This document shows, in pieces, positions 53,906 through 63,504 of a DNA stretch of 64,000 nucleotides. The position numbers and the translations under genes are program-made. The stretch comes from RGIG2000 sp045612665 (GTDB lineage Bacteria > Bacillota > Clostridia > Oscillospirales > CAG-272). The stretch spans positions 11,815-75,814 of the forward strand of contig JAZKZO010000013.1 of assembly GCA_045612665.1 (NCBI GenBank), read 5' to 3'. The notes below the pieces were generated by a model that was not told where the DNA came from, ran no database searches, and saw only the letters and a list, made by a program, of their open reading frames with translations. Each line of letters begins with the position of its first letter. Within the stretch, counting starts at the first letter, position 1.

Positions 53906-56254
53906 TTATTTTAATTCAACAACTGTAACGCCAAAATCGCCCTCTCCGTATTCTCCGTTTCTGTACTTTTTGATTCGCTTATCCTTTCGGAAAAATTCCC
54001 AAAGGCCCTTTCTTAAAGCTCCTGTTCCCTTTCCATGGACAATGGTTGTGCTTTTAACTCCGTGTAGGATTGCCTCGTCAAGGTATTTGTCAACGTCAAT
54101 CCACGCTTCTTCAATGTTCTTTCCACGAACATCAAGAGATATTGAGAAAGTGCTTGAAACGGTACTTCTCGTTTTTGCTATAGGAGCTTGCTTTACCTCT
54201 CTTTTTTCGGTAACTAGCATAAGATTCTTTACATTTGTTTTAGTTTGAGCAATACCGCTCTTTACCAAAACGTTTCCGTTCTTATCAGGATTTTCCAAAA
54301 GAACGGCCTCAGTGCCGATATTTCTAAGAATTACGGTATCTCCTTTAACAAGCGGTCTTGGAAGAACGTAATTTTCGTCAATTTCCTCAACAGGATTATA
54401 AATGTCGTCGGCTTCATAGAGCTTTTCGCGAATTGATTTTTTCTTTTCATTATAATTTGAAGAGTCCTTTTGGAGCTTTTCAAGCTTATCAAAAATCAAT
54501 TCAGCACTTGCACGAGCGCCAGAGATAGTTTGTTGAGCCCTACGAAGAAGCTCGTCGCTCTCCTTTTGAGCCCTGCCAAGCTTATCCTTGAGCTCCGCCT
54601 CTGCCTTGTTTTTGAAAATTTCGAATTCCTTGCGAAGACGAGTAGCCTCTTCCTTTTCTTTTTCCATAGCAACTCTTGCAATTTCGAGCTTTTCTATAAC
54701 AGCTTCAAAGCTCTTGGAATCATCTGAGGTGAGTGCCATTGCCCGTGATACTACGCTTTCGGGTACTCCAAGCTTTTGAGAAATCAAAAATGCGTTTGAT
54801 TTTCCAGGAGCTCCTATTATAAGCCTGTAGGTTGGCTTTAATGTGTTTATGTCGAATTCACAGCTTGCGTTTGAAACGTTTTCGGTGTTCAAAGCGAATG
54901 CTTTAAGCTCGGCGTAGTGAGTTGTAGATGCGCAAAGCGCGTTTTTGGATAAAATGCTCTCTAAAATGGACTGAGCAAGAGCTGCTCCTTCTATTGGATC
55001 GGTTCCAGCGCCAAGCTCATCAAATAGTGCAAGTGAATTTTCGGTAACACCGTTTAAAATGCTTACAACCGATAGCATATGAGCTGAAAAGGTAGAAAGA
55101 GATTGCTCGATGCTTTGCTCATCACCTATATCGGCAAATACACCGTCAAAAATACACATATCGGCATTATCTGCGGGAATTTGAAGTCCTGATTGCGCCA
55201 TAAGAGCAAATAAGCCTAGAGTTTTAAGAGTTACGGTCTTTCCACCGGTGTTAGGACCGGTAATAACAAGCATTTTATATTCCTCACCAAGACTGATGTT
55301 AATTGGAACTACCTTTGTCTTGTCGAGTAATGGATGCCTTGCTCTCTCGAGACTTACATACTTTTTTGAATTGATAGCCGGTTCAACAGCATTCATTTTA
55401 TAAGAAAGCTCCGAACAGGCAAAATAAAAAGCAATTTCAGTTATGTTTCTATAATTCTTTTCAAGTTGCATTCCAAAATCGGAAATTTCGGATGAAAATT
55501 CTGTCAAAATTCTCTCGATTTCGGCTTGCTCAGCTCCCATAAGCGTACGAAGCTCGTTATTAGCCTCTACAACGCCCATAGGCTCGATGAAAAGAGTTGC
55601 ACCTGTTCCTGACGTGTCGTGAATCAAGCCCTTGATTTCGTTCTTGTTCTCGCTTTTTACAGGTAGAACGTATCTTCCGTTACGCATTGTTACAATGCTA
55701 TCTCTTAAATGCTTTGCGTTGTCTCCGAGCAAAAAGCTTTGAAGAACCTCACGGATTCTATTTGTTTGATAACGGATTTTTCGTCTAATGTCGGCAAGAG
55801 CCGGACTGGCGTCATCTGAAATGAGATCTTCGCTTATAATAGCCTTGAAAATTTTACTTTCAAGAGCTTTGTTTGGCACTAATTGATCAAAAAATTCGGT
55901 AAGCGTGCATCTTTCAAGGGCGTCAGAGTGAATATACTCGATTAATGCTCTTGTAGATTGCAAAACGGATGCAACGTCAAGAATCTCTCTTGGAGAAAGA
56001 ATTGAATTCTTCTCTGCCTTTTCTATTGCATCAAGAATTTCAGGCATTCCACCAAAGGATGGTGCGCCCTTTATTCCTGCCATTTTTTTCGCATTGGCGG
56101 TTAACTCTTGTCTTCGCTTTACAGTGTCGGGATTAGATGACGGCAAAAGCGCAGATGCTCTTTTTTTAGCACCGACAGTAGGAGAAACCGACACGAGCAT
56201 ATTTAAAATCTTGTCGAATTCCAAAATTCGGATTGATTTGTCCAGGTTAAGCAT
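53906..56254 (-). CDS. mutS2: Endonuclease MutS2
   Basis: A 782-residue MutS-family ATPase that suppresses recombination and rescues collided ribosomes in some Bacillota. Walker A is ITGPNTGGKTVTLKTLG, Walker B LALFDELGAGTDPIEGAA; a long coiled coil (about 510-620) precedes a KOW-like region and the C-terminal Smr nuclease domain (SLDVRGKNIEEAW, IVHGKGTGALRKGL). It starts 8 nt after recO. There is no obvious terminator before the rhaB promoter. Confidence 0.96.
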   Translation of the reverse strand: MLNLDKSIRILEFDKILNMLVSVSPTVGAKKRASALLPSSNPDTVKRRQELTANAKKMAGIKGAPSFGGMPEILDAIEKAEKNSILSPREILDVASVLQSTRALIEYIHSDALERCTLTEFFDQLVPNKALESKIFKAIISEDLISDDASPALADIRRKIRYQTNRIREVLQSFLLGDNAKHLRDSIVTMRNGRYVLPVKSENKNEIKGLIHDTSGTGATLFIEPMGVVEANNELRTLMGAEQAEIERILTEFSSEISDFGMQLEKNYRNITEIAFYFACSELSYKMNAVEPAINSKKYVSLERARHPLLDKTKVVPINISLGEEYKMLVITGPNTGGKTVTLKTLGLFALMAQSGLQIPADNADMCIFDGVFADIGDEQSIEQSLSTFSAHMLSVVSILNGVTENSLALFDELGAGTDPIEGAALAQSILESILSKNALCASTTHYAELKAFALNTENVSNASCEFDINTLKPTYRLIIGAPGKSNAFLISQKLGVPESVVSRAMALTSDDSKSFEAVIEKLEIARVAMEKEKEEATRLRKEFEIFKNKAEAELKDKLGRAQKESDELLRRAQQTISGARASAELIFDKLEKLQKDSSNYNEKKKSIREKLYEADDIYNPVEEIDENYVLPRPLVKGDTVILRNIGTEAVLLENPDKNGNVLVKSGIAQTKTNVKNLMLVTEKREVKQAPIAKTRSTVSSTFSISLDVRGKNIEEAWIDVDKYLDEAILHGVKSTTIVHGKGTGALRKGLWEFFRKDKRIKKYRNGEYGEGDFGVTVVELK

Positions 56255-56262
56255 AAAACTCC

Positions 56263-57051
56263 TTACAAAAGTGATTTATAAAAATCCAAGGAATAAAATC
56301 CTCGCTCAAGTTGGTTAAGTAAATACTTTTCACATACATCGAAAAACATTTGATGCTCTGATTCTCCAAGTGAAAAAGCTAAAAATCTTTCTTGTCTTGC
56401 TGAAATGATATATCTCATAGTTGCAAGCACGGATAAAGATATTATAGAAATCGGTTTTGGCGTTCCTGTTTCGTAAAACGCGTCTTTTACAATTGTAGAA
56501 AACGCGTTTTTTCTGCATTTATCACAAATTATAGTGCCATCCATAATATCAAGGCACATCATATCGGGATTTTCATCTTCGCATACTCTACAAGCTGTTA
56601 AATCAGGCATAAAACCTGCATCAGAAGCCACTCTTAACTCAAATGAAGCTCGTATCATTTCGAGTGGGCGAAGATTTTTGGCAATTGCAAAAAGTGTATT
56701 TAGAGTTAATTTTAGCAGTTCTCTTTCCTCTATGCCCTCTTTTGCAATTTCACAGGTTACATCACAAACGAAGCTTGCAAGGGCAAGCTTTAGCATGTCG
56801 TCTCTTATATCGTAATAATTCTCTAAAAGGTCACTGTCGGTAATATAATAATAGCTTCCCTTGCGCCTTAAATTAAACGATGCATAAGAAAATAGCTGTG
56901 TAGATGCCATATGCCTACTTCGCACACTTTTGACACCCTTGCCAACCACATAAAGCTTTCCGTGTTTTTCCGTAAGAATGGTTAGCAGCTTATCATATTC
57001 ACCTGTTTCGGCTTCTCTTATAACTAAGCCGTTTACTTTGAAATCTGTCAT
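56263..57051 (-). CDS. recO: DNA repair protein RecO
   Basis: A 262-residue mediator that helps load RecA at single-strand gaps. An N-terminal OB fold (NGLVIREAETGEYDKLLTILTEKHGK) is followed by a helical domain and a zinc-type cysteine pair set (CRVCED and CDKCRK). It begins inside the era stop (ATGA). The era-recO order is standard. Confidence 0.93.
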   Translation of the reverse strand: MTDFKVNGLVIREAETGEYDKLLTILTEKHGKLYVVGKGVKSVRSRHMASTQLFSYASFNLRRKGSYYYITDSDLLENYYDIRDDMLKLALASFVCDVTCEIAKEGIEERELLKLTLNTLFAIAKNLRPLEMIRASFELRVASDAGFMPDLTACRVCEDENPDMMCLDIMDGTIICDKCRKNAFSTIVKDAFYETGTPKPISIISLSVLATMRYIISARQERFLAFSLGESEHQMFFDVCEKYLLNQLERGFYSLDFYKSLL

Positions 57052-57941
57052 TGAATGTCCTTTGGATTGTATCCGAAATTATTTAAGTTAACAGAGCTGT
57101 CTCTCCATTTTTCCTTTACCTTTACCCAAAGCTCAATAAAGACCTTAACACCGAAAAATCTTTCAAGGTCTTCTCTTGCATATGAGCCAATAGTTTTAAG
57201 AGATGCACCCTTTTTACCTATAATGATTCCCTTGTGGGATTCTTTTTCACAATATATGTCGGCGCGAACCTTGATAATTTTACCATCATCCTTGAATTCT
57301 TCAATAGAAACGGCAGTTCCGTGAGGAATTTCATCGTTCAACGTACGAAGAATCTTTTCGCGAATTGTTTCGGCTACGATCATTCTCTCGGGTTGATCGG
57401 TAATCATATCGTCAGGGAAAAACCATTCGCTTGGAGATAAGAACTTCTCGCATTCCGAAAGAACAATGTCTATTCCCTCTCCCTTCGAAGCGCTGGTAGG
57501 AACAACGGCATCAAACTTATGTATTTCATCATATTGAGCTATTGTTAGGGCTAATTTTTCGGGATTTGACATATCTACCTTGTTAAGCACCAAAATAGCA
57601 GGAAGCTTATTTGCTACAACCTGCTCGATTATATTTTTTTCAATATCTCCCGGTGCGTGAAATGCATCGGCAACAATAACAACGGCATCAGATGAGCCGA
57701 TAGAGCTTTTTGACGCCTTAAGCATATAATCGCCGAGCTTTGTGCGTGGCTTTTGGAAGCCTGGCGTGTCAAGAAAGACGAACTGATTTTCGCCCTTTGT
57801 TAAAATTCCTGTTATTCTATTTCTTGTTGTTTGCGGTTTAGAGGAAACAATAGCTATCTTTTCCTGCAAAATTGCGTTTAAAAGAGTTGATTTTCCTACG
57901 TTTGGTCTTCCGACAATTGCAATAAAAGCTGTTTTTCTCAT
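57048..57941 (-). CDS. era: GTPase Era
   Basis: A 297-residue GTPase for 30S subunit maturation and cell-cycle control. G1 is GRPNVGKST, G3 DTPGF and G4 NKVDMS; the C-terminal KH domain carries GIIIGKKGASLKTIG. ybeY lies directly upstream. dgkA and cdd, often between ybeY and era, are missing. Confidence 0.97.
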   Translation of the reverse strand: MRKTAFIAIVGRPNVGKSTLLNAILQEKIAIVSSKPQTTRNRITGILTKGENQFVFLDTPGFQKPRTKLGDYMLKASKSSIGSSDAVVIVADAFHAPGDIEKNIIEQVVANKLPAILVLNKVDMSNPEKLALTIAQYDEIHKFDAVVPTSASKGEGIDIVLSECEKFLSPSEWFFPDDMITDQPERMIVAETIREKILRTLNDEIPHGTAVSIEEFKDDGKIIKVRADIYCEKESHKGIIIGKKGASLKTIGSYAREDLERFFGVKVFIELWVKVKEKWRDSSVNLNNFGYNPKDIQ

Positions 57942-58405
57942 TAGAATCCTATTATCTCCATTATTTCTCTTTGTTTTTGGAACATTTCCTCTTCATCCTC
58001 TTTAGAGGTTTCATGGTCGTATCCCAAAAGATGAAGCGTAGAATGCACGCAAAGGAAAGCGACCTCGTGATAAATACTGTGTCCTATGTCATATCCTTGT
58101 CTTGCAGCCCTTTCAAGAGAAATTACGATATCTCCTAGTGGAACGGCACATTCATTTTCAATTATCTCGGAAAAATCATCGTATAAAGGGAAAGAAAGCA
58201 CGTCTGTTGGACAGTCCTTTTCTCTATAAGAAGCGTTAAGCTCTTTAATTCTATCGTTGTCTACAAAGGTTACCGAAACCTCGGCATCGGCATCAAAGCC
58301 CTCATATACAAGAGTGTTAAAAATTGCCTTTCTTACAATAGCCTTCATGGCTACTCTAACCTCATATATATCTTGTTCATCAGTAATGTATGTTGTAAGT
58401 GTCAT
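57941..58405 (-). CDS. ybeY: rRNA maturation endoribonuclease YbeY
   Basis: A 154-residue zinc-dependent RNase for 16S rRNA 3'-end maturation. The metal motif HSTLHLLGYDHE is complete. It shares an ATGA junction with phoH and a 1-nt junction with era. Confidence 0.96.
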   Translation of the reverse strand: MTLTTYITDEQDIYEVRVAMKAIVRKAIFNTLVYEGFDADAEVSVTFVDNDRIKELNASYREKDCPTDVLSFPLYDDFSEIIENECAVPLGDIVISLERAARQGYDIGHSIYHEVAFLCVHSTLHLLGYDHETSKEDEEEMFQKQREIMEIIGF

Positions 58406-59418
58406 TTTTGGGTTCCTTTCTTTTGCTTTGCATTTTTGCGCTCGGCCTTTTCTTTTTCGTACTTATCATAAGCTAAAATAATTCTTTGGACAAGCTTATG
58501 ACGCACTACATCCTTATCCGAGAAGGTATGAATTGATATGCCGTCAACGTCCTTTAAAATCTTAATTGCCTCGGCAAGTCCACTCTTTTTGCCATCAGGC
58601 AGGTCTGTTTGAGTTAAATCGCCTGTTACAACTATTTTAGAGCCTATTCCCAAACGGGTTAAGAACATTTTCATTTGCTCGGGAGTTGTATTTTGAGCCT
58701 CATCAAGGATTATAAACGAATCATCAAGGGTTCTTCCTCTCATATAAGCCAACGGAGCAATTTCAATTACCATTTTCTCCATATATCTTGTGCAACTTTC
58801 GAAGCCAAGCATTTCATAGAGCGCGTCGTAAAGAGGGCGAAGGTATGGATCTATCTTGCTCTGTAAATCTCCAGGCAAAAATCCAAGCCTCTCGCCTGCC
58901 TCTACAGCCGGACGGGTTAAGATAATTCTACTTATTTCCTTGTCCTTTAATGCTTTTACCGCCATCGCAACCGCAAGAAAGGTTTTTCCAGTTCCGGCAG
59001 GACCGATACCTATGGTAACTGTATTTTTCTTAATGGCGTTAACATATTTCTTTTGTCCTAACGTTTTTGCTTTTGTAGGTCTGCCCTTTGCGCTAACCAA
59101 AAAGCAATCATCGTCGAGCTCGTTTAAGTCAGAGGTTCTATTGTCAACGACCATGGAAATAGCATAATCAACGCTTTGGTCGGTTATAGGAGAGTTCAAG
59201 GTAGCCATTTTGTTAAGATACATAAGGACCTCATATGCTTTTTTTACATTTTCTTCATCGCCTGTGATGGTAACACGATCTCCTATTTCGTTGTTCGCGG
59301 GACGGTTTACAATTTTTACGTCAAACACTCTCTCAATATTGCTAACGTGTATATCAAACGGTCCAAAAATTGCGCTTGTAATGTCAGGTGAGAGCGTGTT
59401 AAAGATTTTTTCTGCCAT
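58402..59418 (-). CDS. phoH: PhoH-family ATPase (PhoH-like protein)
   Basis: A 338-residue cytoplasmic P-loop protein, commonly encoded before ybeY. Walker A is GPAGTGKTFLA, Walker B FIILDEAQNTTPEQMKM, and an N-terminal KH-like segment precedes them. Its role is probably in RNA metabolism. It lies 8 nt after yqfD in the sporulation-linked run. Confidence 0.94.
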   Translation of the reverse strand: MAEKIFNTLSPDITSAIFGPFDIHVSNIERVFDVKIVNRPANNEIGDRVTITGDEENVKKAYEVLMYLNKMATLNSPITDQSVDYAISMVVDNRTSDLNELDDDCFLVSAKGRPTKAKTLGQKKYVNAIKKNTVTIGIGPAGTGKTFLAVAMAVKALKDKEISRIILTRPAVEAGERLGFLPGDLQSKIDPYLRPLYDALYEMLGFESCTRYMEKMVIEIAPLAYMRGRTLDDSFIILDEAQNTTPEQMKMFLTRLGIGSKIVVTGDLTQTDLPDGKKSGLAEAIKILKDVDGISIHTFSDKDVVRHKLVQRIILAYDKYEKEKAERKNAKQKKGTQK

Positions 59419-59426
59419 TTGGCCTC

Positions 59427-60608
59427 CTAATTTACGTCTTGTTTAACCTCAAATTCGACAAGAGTTGCTATATTTTCGATACAATAGAGCTCGCAGTCGA
59501 GATAAAAGCCACTTTCATCTCTGCGTGTTGAAATACTTTTGGAAATTAGCTCCGCGTTCATCAATGCCTCGTCGAGCCTTACACGAAGCTCGGAAAAAGC
59601 CATATCGACCGCTTGATCGTATGAATAAGAAGTCGGTATTTCCTCGTATTCACGATATTCAACGGTTGAAAATTCCAAGGGCAATTCGATGCGCCCGAAA
59701 ATGCACACTCTTTTTCTTTTCTCTATTTTATCATAAATAATATAGGAATTTCTATACTTTGGAGAAAAATTTATTGATTTTGAGAAAATTTTTAAGCTTT
59801 TTTCCTTATAAGAGCTACCTGTATAATGCTTTTCGGTGGAATTTAACGGTATTTTTACCGAAATATTCTTTTTTACATAGCCATTTATCACGCCGTCGGC
59901 GTGTACATATCTTGTACCTTGAGATTGTGAATTTATAATTCCCGAGATTAGAAGATCACCTTTTTTTACAATATCGCCAATATTTACAACCTTCTTGCCC
60001 TCGTAAAGCTGAATTGTTAATATTTGAGCATCACTTGATGCAATTACGTTTGTAGAGGCGGTTTTTGGCTTTTCATTTTCTATCATTCTCTCTTTTACCA
60101 AGACGGTTGCCACGTTTCCCTTGATATTTACCGATATCCAAGATACCTTGCTTGAATTAAGCAAAAATTTGTTATGTAGCTCGTCATAATCGACTGTTGG
60201 GATAAAAGAACCAAGAGAAAAGCCTGATTTGTCAAGGGTTTTTATGATTTCTTCGTTTGACACAGTTTTATTACCTTCGATATCTATTCTCCAAACAAAA
60301 AGAGATGATACGTAAACACAAAGTAGCATGATAAACGCACCGAAAAGCAATCCAAAACGATGATGGTATCGCCATATATATGCCCAAAATCCTAAATTTT
60401 TAGAAAATACCGATTCTATAGAGTTATCCTCGAAAACGCTTTGAAAGCGCTCCCTTGACGATGCTTTGATTATTATTTCAAGAGAGCCATCCTCTAAAAG
60501 TTTAGTACGACGATATCTGAGATTGTTGATTAATATTGCGTTCATAGCAATACCTTTGTGCTTTGAAGGAATTATGATTTTTACATATCCAAGTGCGATT
60601 CTTTTCAT
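59427..60608 (-). CDS. yqfD: Sporulation protein YqfD
   Basis: A 393-residue protein with one membrane helix (about 80-105, FGLLFGAFIMLLCVYVSSLFVW) and a large extracytoplasmic part containing the WISVNIKGNVATVLVKE segment. In Bacillus yqfD is expressed in the mother cell under sigma-E and is needed for efficient sporulation. The ATG at 60608 overlaps the yqfC stop (ATGA); earlier starts are unlikely. Confidence 0.9.
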   Translation of the reverse strand: MKRIALGYVKIIIPSKHKGIAMNAILINNLRYRRTKLLEDGSLEIIIKASSRERFQSVFEDNSIESVFSKNLGFWAYIWRYHHRFGLLFGAFIMLLCVYVSSLFVWRIDIEGNKTVSNEEIIKTLDKSGFSLGSFIPTVDYDELHNKFLLNSSKVSWISVNIKGNVATVLVKERMIENEKPKTASTNVIASSDAQILTIQLYEGKKVVNIGDIVKKGDLLISGIINSQSQGTRYVHADGVINGYVKKNISVKIPLNSTEKHYTGSSYKEKSLKIFSKSINFSPKYRNSYIIYDKIEKRKRVCIFGRIELPLEFSTVEYREYEEIPTSYSYDQAVDMAFSELRVRLDEALMNAELISKSISTRRDESGFYLDCELYCIENIATLVEFEVKQDVN

Positions 60609-60880
60609 AGCTTCTCCACACAATATGTTGAAATGTATCCTCTTATTGTAACCCTGCTATCCGAAAATGTCATCATATTAAGAGACGAGCCTGTAATTTT
60701 GAGTATGTAATCCTTCGCCCTTATAATGATTTCAGTGCCCTCGTATTTCTTTATTCCGATACATCCGTCTATGCATACTTGAGAGTTTCCAACTATCTGA
60801 GCATTAGGTATTGATGCAATTCCCTCAAGAGGAATATCGAACTTGTCAAAAACAACCTCTTCTAAATTCTTTTTTCGCAT
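60605..60880 (-). CDS. yqfC: Sporulation protein YqfC
   Basis: A 91-residue YabP/YqfC-family protein, with the pattern NAQIVGNSQVCIDGCIGIKKYEG and LKITGSSLNMMTFSDSRVTIRG. It leads the yqfC-yqfD-phoH-ybeY-era-recO run. A GGAGGATAA site precedes the ATG. Confidence 0.9.
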   Translation of the reverse strand: MRKKNLEEVVFDKFDIPLEGIASIPNAQIVGNSQVCIDGCIGIKKYEGTEIIIRAKDYILKITGSSLNMMTFSDSRVTIRGYISTYCVEKL

Positions 60881-60907
60881 TTTATCCTCCTACATTGACA
60901 TATAATT
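60877..60907 (+). promoter_or_regulatory. Possible sigma-E-type promoter of the YlbJ-like gene
   Basis: GCATTTTA (60877-60884), 14 nt, CATATAATT (60899-60907). It resembles the elements before the carboxypeptidase gene and spoIIID. It overlaps the yqfC start on the other strand. Confidence 0.4.
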
Positions 60908-60932
60908 TCACAGTAATATATCCTATGAGGTG

Positions 60933-61889
60933 GTGAAAATAATAATAACTGCACAAGTTAAAAAATGCACGGCTTTTATTGCATCGTTTTTGCTATTCAT
61001 ATTGTTTTTTACAAATGTAGAAAATGTAAAATCGTCAATTAGAGACAGTTTTAAATTTTGTGTCAATTCACTTATACCATCAATTTTTATTTTTATGGTA
61101 ATTTCCTTGTTTTTCCTTTATTCATCGGTGTTTTCTGGCGCTTTCAATATTCTTCCAAAAGGCTTTTTTTGTAAAATAGGCATTTGTAGAAAATACTTTG
61201 CAACCGTGCTTCTGTGCTCTCTTTGTGGATTTGTTGGCGGACCGAAGATTATATGTGAGGATTATAAGCAAAATCATGTCAATGAACAAGATTTTTCAAA
61301 CGCGATTATACTTTCCTCTAACGCAGGAATAGGCTTTTTGGTAAGTTGTGTTGGGATAGGTATATGGAACGATGCTTTGTTTGGGATTTCCTTATATTTG
61401 TTTCAAATGTTAAGTGTTTTTATGCTTGGAAAATGTGCTTTGAAGCATTCAGAGTTAGCGTTGGCAAGTGATAAAAAGAAGGAAAAACCGCTCGATTTAT
61501 CCGTCGCATTTACGCGAGCTGTTACAACGTCCTGCTCTACTGTTATTTCAATTTGTGCATTTGTCGTAGTTTTTTCTTGCTTTATAAGCGTTATGTTAAG
61601 CTTTTTAGGAATTAGCGAGGAATCCACGTGGTATGCGATAGTAACAAGCGTATTTGAGTTTTGCAAGGGTAGCTTTTTAGTCTTTAACACAAGAAATTTT
61701 CTTTTTAGTGCTTTTTTAAGTGGATTTTGTGTAGGCTTTGGTGGAATATGCGTTCATTTTCAAACCTTTGCTGTTTGCGAGGGACTTCCTCTTAACAAAT
61801 TTGATTTCGTTAAATTTAAGGCTATACACGGTGTTTTATGCGGATTTTTTTGCGTTCTTTATATGCTGATAAAAAACTTTTTACTATAA
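60933..61889 (+). CDS. YlbJ-like sporulation integral membrane protein
   Basis: A roughly 318-residue protein with seven to eight hydrophobic helices and the Gate-domain pattern seen in nucleoside-recognition proteins: SLIPSIFIFMVISLF, CGFVGGPKIICEDY, SSNAGIGFLVSCVGIG and a second repeat near CVGFGGICVHFQ. It matches the sporulation protein YlbJ family but is shorter than Bacillus YlbJ. The start is unclear; GTG 60933 is chosen, with GAGG very close. It diverges from yqfC. Confidence 0.75.
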   Translation: MKIIITAQVKKCTAFIASFLLFILFFTNVENVKSSIRDSFKFCVNSLIPSIFIFMVISLFFLYSSVFSGAFNILPKGFFCKIGICRKYFATVLLCSLCGFVGGPKIICEDYKQNHVNEQDFSNAIILSSNAGIGFLVSCVGIGIWNDALFGISLYLFQMLSVFMLGKCALKHSELALASDKKKEKPLDLSVAFTRAVTTSCSTVISICAFVVVFSCFISVMLSFLGISEESTWYAIVTSVFEFCKGSFLVFNTRNFLFSAFLSGFCVGFGGICVHFQTFAVCEGLPLNKFDFVKFKAIHGVLCGFFCVLYMLIKNFLL

Positions 61890-61913
61890 AATAATATTTT
61901 TTCATAAATAATA

Positions 61914-61942
61914 TTGATTTTTGCGGAAAATAAAATTATAAT
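61914..61942 (+). promoter_or_regulatory. Promoter of the mgtE leader
   Basis: TTGATT (61914-61919), 17-nt spacer, TATAAT (61937-61942). Transcription would begin near 61949, giving a leader of about 165 nt before mgtE. Confidence 0.8.
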
Positions 61943-61948
61943 GAGAAT

Positions 61949-62114
61949 AGAATTTTTTTGAAAAGGAGTTGAAAACTGTGACCGCGAGCGTCGAAAACGG
62001 TAATTCCGTTCCCCGAGGGTGTTTTGAACAATATGATTGCGCTTGCGATTCATTTTTCGCTTTCGCTAGATAGTTCTTTTCACCTTCGTAAATTAAAATT
62101 TATGGAGGTATATT
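61949..62114 (+). promoter_or_regulatory. Long 5' leader of mgtE, distinct from the M-box
   Basis: The transcribed leader contains a GC-richer block (61978-62070) unlike its surroundings, an AACGG / CCGTT hairpin (61996-62010) and an imperfect repeat of GCGCTTGCGA (62040-62049) and CGCTTTCGCTA (62059-62069). I found no match to the conserved M-box (ykoK) core. A regulatory role is inferred from position only. Confidence 0.45.
61978..62073 (+). CDS. Possible 31-codon leader peptide upstream of mgtE
   Basis: A GTG-started frame of 31 codons with AAAAGGAG about 9 nt upstream. The peptide contains CACDSFFAFAR near its end. Together with the position ahead of a magnesium transporter it could be a regulatory leader peptide such as those ahead of mgtA in enterobacteria. 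It is equally possible that this is only structured RNA. Confidence 0.3.
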   Translation: MTASVENGNSVPRGCFEQYDCACDSFFAFAR

Positions 62115-63503
62115 ATGGAGCTTGAAGAACTCAAGGAAATAATCGAGGAAGCTGAAAGACTCCTCGAGGATAAAAATTTTTATGCTCTAAAGCTACTGCT
62201 TCAAGATATGGAAGGCGCAGATATCGCGCTTGTTCTTGATGAGTTTCCTGACAAAAAAATCGGCATTTTGTTCCGTGTTTTGCCAAAGGATCTTGCAGCT
62301 GAGGCTTTTGTAGAAATGGATAGCGACAATCAAGAGCTTCTTCTCTCTTCCTTTACGGACAGCGAGATCAAGGAAATTCTTGATGAGCTTTATATTGATG
62401 ATACAGTTGATATTATCGAGGAAATGCCTGCGAACGTGGTTAGAAGAATTATCAAAAACTCCACGCCTGAGGCTAGAAAATCAATTAATGAAATCTTAAA
62501 ATATCCCGTTGATTCCGCGGGAAGCATTATGACAACCGAGTATGTTCGCTTGGATGAGGATATTACCGTTGAGGATGCTTTAAAAAGAATTAGACGTACG
62601 GGTGTTGACAAGGAAACTATTTACACATGTTACGTAACGAAGCCTGATAGAACTCTTTTAGGCTATGTAACCGCAAAAACTCTTCTTCTCTCTGATGACG
62701 AGCAATTTATTTCCGATATAATGGAAACTAACGTAATCGTTGCTCACACTGACGAGGATAAAGAGAATGTTGTTAAGGAAATGAGTAAATATGACCTTTT
62801 GGCGCTCCCTGTTGTAGACAAGGAAAACAGACTTGTCGGTATCGTAACCGTCGATGATGCTATTGACGTTATGGAAGAGGAGGCGACTGAGGACGTTGAA
62901 AAGATGGCTGCTATTACACCGTCCGATAAGCCTTATTTGAGCACTAGTGTATTTGAAATATGGAAAAACCGTATTCCGTGGCTATTTCTTCTTATGCTTT
63001 CGGCTACCTTTACCGGTGCAATTATCACCTATTTCGAGGACAAGCTAGTTGCTTCTATTGCCGGCACTGCCCTAATCGCCTTTATTCCTATGCTTATGGG
63101 AACCGGCGGTAACGCAGGCGGACAGTCGTCGGTTACAATAATTCGTGGTCTTGCCGTAGAAGAAATTCGAATGGGCGACATTATGAAGATTATATTTAAG
63201 GAACTACGAGTATCAATTCTTTGTAGCGTATCGCTTGCTATAGTTAATTTTGGAAAGATGCTTTTAGTTGATAATCTTCTCTTTGGAAATCCAAATATCA
63301 CGGTTTCCGTGGCTATGACCGTTTCACTTACACTTATTTTGGTAGTTATAGTTGCAAAAATTGTTGGATGTACGTTGCCGATTTTGGCAAAGAGGGTTGG
63401 CTTTGACCCTGCCGTTATGGCGAGTCCATTCATTACAACCATCATTGATGCCGTTTCTCTTTTGATTTATTTCAATATCGCTGCATCTATATTAAGCATT
63501 TAA
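62115..63503 (+). CDS. mgtE: Magnesium transporter MgtE
   Basis: A 462-residue magnesium channel. The N-terminal MgtE superhelical domain fills residues 1-125, with conserved PANVVRRIIKNSTPEARKSI; two CBS domains follow (about 135-265); five membrane helices complete the C-terminus, with GTGGNAGGQSSVTIIRGLA at the pore. Intracellular magnesium closes the channel via the CBS and N domains. ATG preceded by ATGGAGG. Confidence 0.97.
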   Translation: MELEELKEIIEEAERLLEDKNFYALKLLLQDMEGADIALVLDEFPDKKIGILFRVLPKDLAAEAFVEMDSDNQELLLSSFTDSEIKEILDELYIDDTVDIIEEMPANVVRRIIKNSTPEARKSINEILKYPVDSAGSIMTTEYVRLDEDITVEDALKRIRRTGVDKETIYTCYVTKPDRTLLGYVTAKTLLLSDDEQFISDIMETNVIVAHTDEDKENVVKEMSKYDLLALPVVDKENRLVGIVTVDDAIDVMEEEATEDVEKMAAITPSDKPYLSTSVFEIWKNRIPWLFLLMLSATFTGAIITYFEDKLVASIAGTALIAFIPMLMGTGGNAGGQSSVTIIRGLAVEEIRMGDIMKIIFKELRVSILCSVSLAIVNFGKMLLVDNLLFGNPNITVSVAMTVSLTLILVVIVAKIVGCTLPILAKRVGFDPAVMASPFITTIIDAVSLLIYFNIAASILSI

Positions 63504-63504
63504 T

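Noticed and set aside
61949..62114. M-box (ykoK) magnesium riboswitch ahead of mgtE
   Set aside because: I could not find the conserved M-box core sequences or its three-stem layout in the leader.
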